DNA of 22,464 nt from Plantago elongata (Eukaryota > Streptophyta > Magnoliopsida > Lamiales > Plantaginaceae), in assembly GCA_036897095.1 (NCBI GenBank), contig JAYMSP010002793.1, forward strand, positions 1 to 22,464, written 5' to 3'. The number at the start of each line of letters is the position of its first letter. Positions within the stretch are counted from its first letter, which is position 1. The notes under the pieces are model-generated. The model had not been told where the DNA came from, searched no databases, and saw only the letters and a program-made list of their open reading frames with translations. The position numbers and the translations under genes are program-made. Shown in pieces: positions 1 through 9,689 of this stretch.

Positions 1-861
1 TATATATATAAAAAATAAATAAAATTAAGTTCAGTTTGGTTTACGTCACTTATGTTTAGGTGAGAAAAATAAATCGTATTGTAAAACACCACTCTTCTAT
101 AAATTGAAATTTCAACATAAAATAGCAACCAACTTAGCTAAAAAAGAAAAACATTTTAAGAGCCAAACATATGTGCATCAGCCCAACATCTTCAGACAGA
201 ATTAAAAATGCATGCCCCGACCACCTACGATTAACCTTGTCAAGCGCAGGGCATAGTCCTCGGCAATCACCAAAATCTTATCATCCTTCTTCTGTCCGAC
301 AAAGTTGATCAACCAATTATCAAATAATTAACCACACAATTAACGATTCACATAGTGTTTCTTCGTCACATAAAAATCCGTATCAAGTAGGGTGTAGGCA
401 CACACCACATGAAGTTAGAGGTTGGGGAATTGAAGGAGAGGAGTGAGGAAACGGAGTGGAGGTAAGGGAAGAGGAGGCCAAGAGTGACGAGGAGAGGTAG
501 GAGGACGAGTGATAAAAATTTTATAAATTCATATTGTCGGAATCGAGAAAAAATATTCATATAGAGTTTATTCCCATATAGGGGTTTGTACGAAAACTAT
601 ATTTTTCATAATAATAATGCTCATAACTTAAATGTTATATTTATTCAATAAAATTACTAATTACTAACTTGACAATCTATAGATATTTTTGTATAACAAG
701 AAGGTTCATATATAAATCAATTACTACATACATATAAATTAGAAGACATGTTTACCGTTTAAAATTTTAAATTATTATAACAAACAACTTTATATACATA
801 TTTTATATCTTAAATTTCAAAATGAAAATTATATGTATAGAAAAATATTATTGAATATTAT
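1..861. other. AT-rich spacer, no gene recognised
   Basis: The stretch is AT-rich, opening with a short TA run. The only coding-like trace is an open minus-strand stretch at 202-327 of about 41 codons ending in TAA, which I could not identify. A purine-rich plus-strand block at about 415-510 is low complexity rather than coding. No promoter or RNA gene could be supported. Confidence 0.5.
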
Positions 862-1114
862 GGGGCTGATTGTCATGCGACTTAAATGTCCCGATTTAAA
901 TGTCTGAATGGTGATCAGAATTATAGTGGAATTGTTAAAATTGTATTTGGTATAGAATTGTAATTTGATAGGATATTATAGGTTTGTTATATAGGTAGGG
1001 AAAAATGTTGCTACTGTAGAGTCATTTCAATCTTCGGCATTTAAATGCTATAACAAACACAAAGTTCACAAGTAGTATCCAAATGGGCATTTGGATGCTA
1101 CTCCAATCAGCTCC
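862..1114. mobile_element. Small TIR element (MITE candidate, 253 bp)
   Basis: The left end reads GGGGCTGATTG and the right end, reverse-complemented, reads GGAGCTGATTG. Similarity continues imperfectly for about 28 bases, to an AAATG-CC motif on each side. The trinucleotide TAT flanks both ends (859-861 and 1115-1117), consistent with a 3-bp target duplication as made by PIF/Harbinger-type elements. There is no coding capacity, so it would be non-autonomous. The family is inferred from size, terminal repeats and flank length only. Confidence 0.5.
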
Positions 1115-1734
1115 TATGTCATTTGTTACTATATGGAGGTATAAACAGGACTGAAGAAAGTTATGGAATATGACAATGTGGAGTTTATGTTTTAATAGAA
1201 TATTTATTTATGGAGTTTTTACGGTATTTATTAAAATAACTTAGGTTGTTTACATTTTTTTTACCTATTTTTTAAAATGATTTAGGTTGTTGATATATTT
1301 TCCGAAAATGAAAGGAAACGTAGAGATTACGAAATGGTTACTACTAACACTTTTTTATTACTAACATCTTTTGGCAATTGAATTTGGAATTGGCTTCACA
1401 CATAATTTTGTAATATGAATGTATCAACCGAAATAGTGGGTAGTGGATGCATGGATTCAAATCTCGTATATAAATGTTTCAAACAGTATAAAAATAGTGT
1501 ATTAAGAAAAAAGGAAAATTTGCCCCATTTGGGCATACCTTTATGTATAATTTGAAAGTTATGATATATGACAAAGTTCAATTACATGTGTATAAAAGTT
1601 AAAAAGTCCAAACCAAATTCCCCACTCTTAACTGAGACACGCAAGAATGCGAGTAAAGAAACTGCTGTTGAAAATAAGAACAAGAGTGAAATAGAGAACT
1701 TCTGAAGATGGCTAAAAGTATTTTGAAGAGCTAA
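1115..1734. other. Spacer between two TIR elements
   Basis: AT-rich sequence without a recognisable gene. A plus-strand stretch at about 1588-1693 is open for some 35 codons and rich in Lys, Asn and Glu, but it has no identifiable domain and ends in stop codons before the next element, so it is not called as a gene. Confidence 0.4.
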
Positions 1735-2161
1735 GACGAGCCCAATGGGGCGCCGTCGGGCGCGCGTCGTCCCTAGACGCCCCAACGGGCTGTCTCGCCG
1801 CGCCAAAGGGCGTGGCGAGACATTTTGCGCCGTGTCAATCGGCTGATGTCCAGTGTTCCTCCTTTAATTATTTTTTTTGCTTTTTCGTTTTTTCCGGTTT
1901 TCGGTTTTTATCCGTTTTCAAACGATAATATCTCCAAAAATACTTAATAAAAAAATATTAAAAAATCACTAACGGATACGTTTTTTCCCGATCTACAAAA
2001 TGAGACTAATTTTGAAATTTTTTAATTTTTTTAATTATTTATTTTGAATTTTGAATTTAAAAAAATGACGCGACGACGACGCGCCATCACTGAAGCAAAA
2101 ATGAGGATGTGTCGTCGTGGAACGACGACGCGCCGTCGGACCGTCACCATTGTGGAGGGTC
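1735..2161. mobile_element. Harbinger-like non-autonomous element with CpG-rich ends (427 bp)
   Basis: The element is flanked by TAA on both sides (1732-1734 and 2162-2164; the shared flank extends to CTAAGA), fitting the TWA target duplications of PIF/Harbinger transposons. The left terminus GACGAGCCCAATGG and the reverse-complemented right terminus GACCCTCCACAATGG are imperfect inverted repeats. Both ends are strikingly rich in CG and GACG repeats (about 1741-1830 and 2066-2145), while the core between them is AT-rich with T runs. No transposase is encoded. It sits beside a broken zinc-knuckle retroelement fragment, so it may have inserted into older repeat sequence. The assignment to Harbinger is inference from termini and flanks. 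Confidence 0.55.
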
Positions 2162-2396
2162 TAAGAAAACATTAGGGAGCACTGGAGACTCTTTTACAGA
2201 AGAATGATTTACTCTGCCTCGAGTAGAACCCACAGCAGTCCGTTGATCATTATCAAAAGGACTAGGTGATGAAACATTGTTCTACTTAGTGAAACATTGA
2301 TCTACTTAGGCCAACAAGAGATATCCTCAAAAGAGTTTATTTTGTGCTCCGAAGATCCGTTGACATAATTTTCTCTTACAAATTTAAAATGTTCTT

Positions 2397-2625
2397 CTAA
2401 AAGAGGTTTTTTTCAGGATATTTAACAAAACACTTTGCCAAAGTATGTCTCATTTTGCTACAGTGCAAGCAATAGAGTGTAAGCTTTTCATGAGTAACAC
2501 GAATCTTTAACTTCTGCCCAAGCAAATCAATTAGAATTGAGCCATGAATCGACTTAGAAATATTAATTTCCACCAAACCAATGTCATTAAAAATTGGTAA
2601 GTAATGTGGCCGAAGTCATTAAAAT
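2397..2625 (-). pseudogene. Zinc-knuckle (DUF4283/LINE-type) fragment
   Basis: Reading the minus strand from about 2625 to the TAG at 2397-2399 gives an open stretch of about 75 codons. It contains a region like the DUF4283-associated segment (VEINISKSIHGSILID) followed by a perfect CX2CX4HX4C zinc knuckle, CLHCSKMRHTLAKC. This arrangement is typical of plant LINE-type ORF1-like proteins and related DUF4283 proteins, which bind nucleic acid. The reading frame is closed by stops upstream of 2625, there is no start codon for a full protein, and the rest of the family length is missing. It is therefore a decayed fragment. The likely source is a non-LTR retrotransposon, but no reverse transcriptase is visible nearby. 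Confidence 0.6.
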
Positions 2626-3180
2626 TTTTCACTTCTATCACCAAAATCAATATTACTACTAAGATAATAATTGATAAGTCGAAATCCCATCGAATATAAT
2701 TGATTACAAATTTAATGAATATTTGTAATATCAAAATGTATGACCCGTAAAAATCAACATGTTAAATTCACATTACCGTTATAGTAAAGTCAACTTTTAC
2801 TACCGATCACCAAAAATTTATCAAATTTACAATTTTAAATCGAACTTTACTTCACCGGATGCAAAATTATGTAGTTAACCCGTAAAATTTTATAAAAACT
2901 TGTGAAAGTTTAAGTTTTTATGAGAGTCCTAAAAATATTGTAATATTGTATATTAATTATTGAGTGTTGTAGGTAAATTAAGAGTTGATAATACTTCAAG
3001 GTCGGATTCGAGTGGCCGTTTAAAAAAATATCTCACTACTTTCGGACTCTTCTCGTAAAATTTACCAATCACACGGCCTACTTTTAACAACCTCACATTT
3101 GAATTGAGCCCCCAAATTCAGCTAATTAAGTCTTTTGCTACAATCGGTGACCGGATTAAATAGAGAACGGCGGTGATCGA
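2626..3180. other. Spacer and upstream region of ARV1
   Basis: AT-rich sequence with no gene recognised. The last 100 bases become less AT-rich toward the ARV1 leader. A weak TATA-like ATTAAATAG lies at about 3155-3163, about 55 bases upstream of the proposed leader splice donor; its role is not certain. Confidence 0.35.
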
Positions 3181-3215
3181 CGGTGAAAGGCTGTGGGAAA
3201 CTGAGACGGTGAATC

Positions 3216-3363
3216 GTGAGTACCAATTTCAAACCGCCAAATTTTGGCCAGTTATTGTTCATTGATTATTAACCTAGCATTGCATTTGGTTACTTGAGCT
3301 TGATTATTGTCTAGCTTGCTTATCGAAAGAGTATGTGCTCTTTGATGCTTGTTTTGTTTGCAG
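3216..3363 (+). other. Probable 5' UTR intron of ARV1
   Basis: A strong donor GTGAGT begins at 3216 and a T-rich tract ending in TTTGCAG closes at 3363, nine bases before the ARV1 start codon. Upstream ATGs lie inside this segment, so splicing it out would leave a leader without them. Leader introns just before the start codon are common in plant housekeeping genes. Inferred from splice consensus only. Confidence 0.5.
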
Positions 3364-3372
3364 TGGGGAGAA

Positions 3373-6300
3373 ATGGACTCCCATGGTGGTACCGGTACCG
3401 GTACTGGTGAAGTTGCAGAGAGTAATAATTGTCGATGTGTGCAGTGTGGATTCCCTGTCAAAGCACTCTACATTTACTATTCTCCTGGAAATATACGCCT
3501 CATCAAATGTGTAATCTGCTTCTTTTTTATTCATTCTCTTCGATTCATCTTCGATTCTGTATTTTATTTTCTATTCTGAAGTAATACATTTTGCTGCTTT
3601 TAGGAAAACTGCAAACAGCCTGCTGATGAATACATTGAATGTGAAATTATGGTAATTGATTTAAACGAATAAATGTATCTCGTATAATCGGATAGTTAAG
3701 TGCAGACTCTGAATTTTTCGGTGATTATTTATTTAGATTCTTGTTATCGATTTGATCCTGCACAAGCCCAGAGCATATAGACATTTATTCTGCAATAGGT
3801 TTAGTAAAGAGACTATCAATTCTCAGGTACCACTCTTCTTCATTAACCTTGGTCTTTCTTTGCAATTAGATGTCAACAAGTCATAAATGTATGACTAAAT
3901 TACTAAATTTGCAGAGCTTATTGTGGAAATGTATATGTGCGTTCCTCGTTTTGGATGTATGTATCCTTTACCCAGAAGTATTAATATCAATCAGATTCTC
4001 TGATTCGTGCTGATAAAATTTAGTTGTTGACCTGTTGTATGTGAATGTATGGTTTGTAATGCGTGGCCTTAGCTGTTTTTAGACAGAATGTGGGTGTTGA
4101 GTACTGCTGGGAAAGAATGGAATCCTTCTTTGAGCGTTGGTTTGTTGCTCCTGCATTTTGGAAAGGTTTGGATGTACGAAAGACCAATGTTACGTGTTGC
4201 TTATCTTAGAATTTCAGTTCTGTGGAACAATGATCTTGATGTTTCTCGTCTTATCACAGATGTTCTCTGGAGTTTTCTTTGGGAATCTTCTCTTTTTTAA
4301 TGCTATATATTATGCCACAAGGAAGCTTTTCTCCTCATCAAGTGGATTTCAAGGGTAAGAGTTTTGCTTCTGAAGACTTGTATTTATCTTCGCGTTTCTT
4401 GACATGAAACCATCTTTATCCTGTTTGTCCTGACTATCAGTTTGTGTAGCTGTGTGTCCTGACTATCAGTTAGTTGATTTATCATTGATTGTATATTCAA
4501 TTATATATTTTAAAAAATTCTAAGACTAAATAAGAAGATTTTCAATCTCAGTTTACTGTCCATGTGATAGTACTATGAGAAAAAAATACTCTGAGCTATA
4601 GTTTTGCTACAGATTTATAATTATATTTGTACATATGTAGGTGACTTATTTACTGGAAAACAAAACCAGAATGCAACCTGTTATATATATTTAACCATTT
4701 CTTTTATGACCATAAATAAAAAATATAGATCATCCTAATTAACACTAGTCTCACTGGCATTCATGTGTTTAGGTCATAGAGATGACCAGACACCCATTTG
4801 CTTTTCCGTTTTTAGTTCAATTATATAGTTATCTTCCTTATGGTTTTTTAAGAGATGTCTGATATTGTCTTGGACGTGTATTGAGGTCTTTATAAAGAGA
4901 TTCCTAGTTAAAGGACTCTTGCAGAACCAATCAGTCGAAGACTTTTTATGAAAAAGCAGTGTGGTGTACCGCAAACAGGACAAAATACATTGAAATGTTA
5001 CACATTAAAAGCACACCATGGACGGAACTACTGGATATTATTAATAATATATGTAGCGTGCACATGGTTAAAGGGCACGTATAGAACATTGTTTTGATTT
5101 CTCATATTCTTTTAGTTTTGATTTTTTTAAAACTTTGTATAATTCTTGCTAGAAAGACTGCCAGAAAATATTTATTCTGTGCTGAATTTGACAGGTGGAA
5201 AGAAATATTGGTTGTAGTCCTTGTTTCAAGTTATTTTAAGATCTTTCTTGCAGCCACCCTGGTTAGTAAGCTACACTTTTTGATATCCACCTCCATGGGC
5301 TTATGCTTCTGCTCCCAGAGCAATTTCTTCGATGAGAAACAGAGTTCAAGTCTTTCTATTACTTATATAACCTGGATATTGTGTATTCCACATTCCTAAT
5401 AACTCTTTGTTTTATTGTTTAGGTCTGGGAATTTCCTTCCTCTGTCATTTTTATCATTGATATGTTTGTCATATCATCAAACATCGTGGCTTTACAAGGT
5501 GTGAAATACTTAATTATGGTTTCGATTGAGTTTATACATGCAGCATTGCTTAATCTAGTAATTGTGAAGCTGATGAGGTAAGTTGTATCTGAGTAATCTA
5601 ACTAGTAACTGTAGATTCAAGCGCTTGGTATAATTTAAGAAGGAAATTATTTTGTTAGTTTTCACTTGGTTGATGGTGGCTAGATAAGTCAGGTGGTGTG
5701 TAGTTGCTTCATCATGTATGGTGGCTAATGGCTCTTTTTCTTTTTCGTGGCACCTATGTTTTGTTATATGAAAACATGGGTGGTGGTTGTTCATGCTTTG
5801 TTTTTGTTCATTACCTAGTAGGGATTGTATGTTCAAATTTGCCCGGCAAGGTGAGTTCTTCACTATATGACTAATTGGGCTTTTGTTGCGAACCTAGGAT
5901 CCTTAATTATTATTACGATTTATTACTTATTATTTGTATATAGACTAGATATTATTAATGATGCACAGGTTACCTTCTAGAATGCAAGTCTAATTAGGAA
6001 GTTATTACTTTATTACCTCATAGTGTCCAAAATTAGGAAGTTGTTCTATGTAAGAGAGTCGTAGGGTTTATTATTCTATAGTCAGGAATTATGTTTCACT
6101 CAATAGAGTTGTTTAGCCCTTTAGGGTTCGTCGCTTTGGAGATTAGTGTTTATTTATTTTGTTCTTTGAATAAACTTCAGAAAAAAAGTAGCTATTGCTA
6201 CACCAAAATACTGTCTTTTTCCATCTAATATCCTCTGCTCTTATCAATTGGTCCGACCCATCACCTAAGGGAATATCTAATATGGTAGACGATACCTCAG

Positions 6301-6650
6301 TGACCTGTATAAATTTCAATGTGGCCTGAATTATATGACCAATATTTGTACTGTCTATCACTCTAGCTTCTTGAGGCATCTAAGATTGTGCAAATGCTTG
6401 CATGTTTTGCACTTGGAATCACAAAATGATGGTTTCTGAAAATTTGTCACTTGTCTTGTTTTTCCAATATTTAGATAATCCATTATTCTTTCTTATATTT
6501 ATGCCTGCTAATTGACACTTTTTATGAACAGCAATCTCTGGTTCAGCAATGATGAGATGTTTGGGAGTTGGCATTGTTGCACATAGTTTGAAGCTATTAA
6601 TTGGTCATGGATTCATTCAGCTAAGCGAATTCTCGCAGATGCCTCAATGA
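3373..6650 (+). CDS. ARV1: ARV1 family ER lipid-homeostasis protein
   Basis: ARV1 proteins are ER membrane proteins needed for sterol distribution and sphingolipid/GPI-anchor metabolism. Nine exons join in frame: 3373-3510, 3604-3651, 3737-3826, 3915-3960, 4083-4165, 4260-4354, 5195-5261, 5423-5498 and 6532-6650. All introns are GT-AG, and the product is 253 residues, close to the usual family length. Residues about 20-49 form the ARV1 zinc ribbon (C22-X2-C25, C46-X2-C49) around the conserved YSPGNIRLIKC. Next comes the DEYIECE and LILHKPRAYRH homology block. Four or five hydrophobic segments follow, at about 95-112, 139-155, 168-188, 194-214 and 222-238, including SSYFKIFL and VWEFPSSVIF. 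The start was chosen as the first ATG in frame (GAAATGG context), preceded by a probable leader intron. The Gly/Thr-repeat N-terminus is ordinary. Introns 6 (about 840 bp) and 8 (about 1.03 kb) are long, and intron 8 holds LTR-like sequence. No stop or frameshift was seen, so the gene looks functional. Confidence 0.93.
4426..4471 (+). repeat. 17-bp direct repeat in ARV1 intron 6
   Basis: TGTCCTGACTATCAGTT occurs at 4426-4442 and again at 4455-4471, 29 bases apart. It is a small local duplication inside the intron, of no evident function. Confidence 0.7.
5884..6179 (+). mobile_element. LTR-like insert in ARV1 intron 8 (candidate)
   Basis: The segment begins TGTTGCGAACC and ends near AATAAACTTCA. 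It has a GGGTTTATTATTC-type stretch, a TTTAGGGTTCG block and a late AATAAA, the look of a plant copia solo LTR about 296 bp long. No matching target duplication could be found, and the downstream 6180-6380 sequence does not show clear retroelement coding. The call rests on composition and terminal TG..CA only. Confidence 0.25.
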
Positions 6651-7600
6651 CTTGGTTAATTGGTCTTTAGTTAGAGTCCTCCCCAGTCCGAGCTAAAGCT
6701 GCTTTTCCTTTTCATCGTGGCTGCCTGGAGTTTTTATCAATGCCAATTTTCATTGAAGGCAGAACTTCCAAAGTTCTTTCCCTTGTGAACCACAGCGTTT
6801 GACAGCATCACATTTGGATTGGTTTTTCTGGGGCTTCTAAAGTACATGGAAATTTGGGTTTCTGGTAACACTACAGAAAAACTGTCCACATTCTCTTTTG
6901 GTATTTCACAGAGAGCTATTTAAGGGTCTCAAGTTCTTGAATATCCTCCTTATCTTTTTAGTTGAGTGTTTTTCAGTTGAGTATTATAGGCGAGTCATTA
7001 CGACAATGGTACATGTTTATATAGATTTCCGCTTGAGAGCTGACTTAGAAAACATTAAAACAAGAGTTAGTATAGTAAAAGGGGAGATTTTTCTAATCTA
7101 TAGAAAAATTCGATTTCCACAACAAAGAATCGGGTAGGGTAGTAGATTTTATATAAATATCAAATAATAACCTACTTTATCACAAAATTCACAAAACCTA
7201 ATAATCTTTCTCACTTTACAAAAATCCTATAGAGGGAACATCAAATATTTAAACCCCTTCTCTTTCTCGTCCTTCCTCCTCCCTCCCTCCGTTGCGCCGC
7301 CAACCTCTCCTTCCGTTGTTGCCATCAACCTCTTCCTCTGTTGGAACCGTTGTTGGATTTATATCCTTCGCCGAAAATTATTGTGCTTAATGCACTAGTT
7401 AATTTCTATTTCTCCCTCCCCCCTCTCTCTCTAATTTCGTTAGATCTTACTGGATCTTCAGATCCAATTGTTAAAATGTCTAAATCAACTAGTTCATCTT
7501 GTTTTTTTCATTAAAATCCCTATTGAAAGTAAATTTGACTTTTCATTGTCTATTTCGCCATTTTCACGATCTCATATTTTTAGATTTGGTTTTAGATCTG
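6651..7600. other. ARV1 3' flank and pyrimidine-rich spacer
   Basis: The first few hundred bases are probably ARV1 3' UTR and flank. A conspicuous C/T-rich block at 7253-7435, with CTCCCTCCCTCC and a CTCTCTCTCTC run, resembles a plant 5' UTR or transposon subterminal region, but no gene starting there was found. It lies just outside the left arm of the inverted duplication and may be part of it. Confidence 0.35.
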
Positions 7601-7642
7601 AAATCTTACAGTGAAATTTGAATTTCGCGATATGGTGCTTTT

Positions 7643-8355
7643 ATGGTTTTAAGAGCCGGTGTTATAGTTTTAACAATGCGTTTAATGGTTTAGTCCGTTA
7701 TTGCTTTAGCGCATATGCTACCGTTTTAAAATGCTTTATTGGTGTTTTAAGCAACAACGTTAGTGGTTTCAGCCTCTGTAAAATATTTATGTTTTCAAGT
7801 ATTACAAACATGTTATAGTTTTCAAGTATTACAAACATATTATAGTTTTATTACAAATATTTATGTTATAGTTTTAAAAGGCAATGTTATAGTTTTAAAA
7901 TATACTATTATAGTTTTAAGTACCTATATTATCGGTTTTTTTGTGCTTGTATTGCATGTTCGTGCTTTGTTATAGTTTGAAGATACAATATTATGATTTT
8001 AAACATTAGTGTTACTATTTTAATTTATTAAATATTTTTGCATGTTATAATTTCCAGCGCATACTTTATAATTTTAAAATCTAATTTTGTAGTTTTAAGC
8101 ATTAATGTTGGTGTTTAAGCTTTTGTGAAATATTTAGAATTTAATTTTCTAAAAATGCTTTGTTATAGATTTAAGTGACAATGTTATAAATGTTAATATT
8201 TTTAATTTGTGTTGTATGTTCCTGCTTTATTATAGCTTTAAGATGCACTGTTATAGTCATGAGGATCAATGTTATTATTTTTAGCTAGTGTCGTTCCTTC
8301 TTTGTTTTTAAGTACCAATCTGATAGTTTTTATTAGAGTTGTTATGGTTTTAACC
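7643..8355 (+). repeat. Degenerate ~24-bp repeat, TTATAGTTTTAA type
   Basis: Units such as GTTATAGTTTTAAAAG recur at irregular 20-30 base spacing. They are clearest at 7862-7920, where three units follow at about 23-24 bases. The units vary by substitutions and small gaps, so this is an old array. The reverse complement of the same motif fills 9690-10440. Confidence 0.7.
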
Positions 8356-8385
8356 CAGTCAATGAATGTTTAAAATAGGTGTTCA

Positions 8386-8465
8386 TGATGAAATCGGGTT
8401 TGATGATTGGTCTACCAAAGCAACAAAAGACAGGATGCAATTCACCATCAAATTAAAAAAAATTG
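8386..8465 (+). pseudogene. Left copy of short coding tail (unrecognised)
   Basis: The DNA here aligns with the reverse complement of 9546-9668. About 30 of the first 36 bases match, then after a gap a second block begins at AAGCAACAAAAG. It encodes a peptide ending QQK, followed by diverged residues and a stop. It is shorter than the right copy and lacks the basic KGKKSKF tail, so it is the more decayed of the two. Confidence 0.4.
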
Positions 8466-9556
8466 GATGACTGAAATTTTAATATTGTAATGATTCAATG
8501 TATCAACTATCATATTTTAAGCTTGTTTATTGATGTTTTAAAGACATATATGAAACTTTTAAATTTATTTACCGGTGATTTAATTATGGTATTAAATTGT
8601 CGCTTAAAACTATCATATATGCCCTTAAAATATTATACTATATCTTAACAGATTAACAAACAAGTTTAAAATCATAATTGACACATATAATACCGCCGTA
8701 TCAAAATCATCACATTATCTTTTAAAACAGTAACAAAATACATTAAAACCGTAACTTTGGATATTAATGACTTAAAATCAAAACATAATCTATTAAAAGC
8801 ATAACAAATAATGTGTGTTTCAGAGGTTTTTAAAGAACTTGGCCAGTCAGACCACTAAACCTTAAAACTGCAAAATTTACAAAACACACTGATTTTCCTA
8901 TTTTGTTTGGGAAATCTTACAAGACTTTGACTTAAATCAATCGAAACACCTCAGCGTTGTAAGAACTTTGAATATCAGGTCAAATCATATGTAATGTCAT
9001 AAGCCAAAGTTAAGATTTTTCAAAAAGAAAAAGGAAAATTCAAGTTTTTAATGTTTTTCGCAGTTTTTTAGATTTCAACGTTATGACCTTCCGAGTTTTT
9101 AACAAATCGCCGAGGCATAATTTTTTTATTATGTTTTTAATAGATTATGTATCGTTTTAAATTTGTTACCATTTATCGTTTTAGTTACATTTTTAATATT
9201 TTTGTTAATATTTTAAGACATGATGTGTTGGTTTTAATGGGTCGACATTGTATGTTTCAGTCATAATTTTAACCTATTTTATTGATTTCTAAAAGAGGTG
9301 TGATGGATATAATAAGTTACGTGATAGTTTTTAAATGGTTTGTTATAGTTTTAAACTGCAAACTAATATCACTAAACTACTATTAAATAAGTCTAAATAT
9401 TTCATGAATGCCATTAAAATATAAACACGTTTAAAATAAGTTATTTGACACATTCAAAGGTTAAACACCTATTCGCATAGATAAAAAAAATTACAACATA
9501 CGTTCATTCAATATTTCTATACAAAATGCAAATTGAGTTGTTAAACTAGATTTTTT

Positions 9557-9679
9557 TCAAATAAACTTGTTGGTGAACTTCGACTTCTTGCCCTTTTGTT
9601 GCTTGTACTTGTTACTTCAATACTGCAATTTCTCCTTTGAGAGACCTATAATCAAACTCCATGTCATCGTCATCATATG
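9557..9679 (-). pseudogene. C-terminal remnant of a transposase-like protein (MULE/FAR1-like?)
   Basis: The minus strand encodes an acidic start, DDDDMEFDYRSLKGEIAVLK, then after one frameshift the basic tail KGKKSKFTNKFI and a TGA at 9557-9559. A coiled-coil-like stretch followed by a short lysine-rich tail resembles the ends of plant FAR1/MULE-derived proteins. This similarity is from memory and could not be tested. No SWIM zinc finger, MULE transposase domain or FAR1 DNA-binding domain is present in the window, so only a C-terminal piece is left. The stop and frame change show that it is not functional. Confidence 0.35.
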
Positions 9680-9689
9680 CTTAAAACAT

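Noticed and set aside
366..560. 64-residue minus-strand ORF with a hydrophobic segment
   Set aside because: It comes from a purine/pyrimidine-biased block; no homology, no promoter context.
1588..1693. Plus-strand open stretch rich in Lys and Asn
   Set aside because: Short, without domain, bounded by stops; chance is likely in AT-rich DNA.
4088..4358. Two overlapping plus-strand ORFs that look like separate small proteins
   Set aside because: They are read-throughs of ARV1 exons 5 and 6 with the intron 4166-4259 included; the exon parts match ARV1 when spliced.
5499..5590. Possible extra ARV1 exon after GCAG near 5544
   Set aside because: Its peptide does not resemble ARV1, and joining 5498 directly to 6532 gives the conserved continuation in frame.
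5555..5863. 102-residue minus-strand ORF within ARV1 intron 8
   Set aside because: No recognisable domain, antisense to an intron of an intact gene, ordinary shadow ORF.
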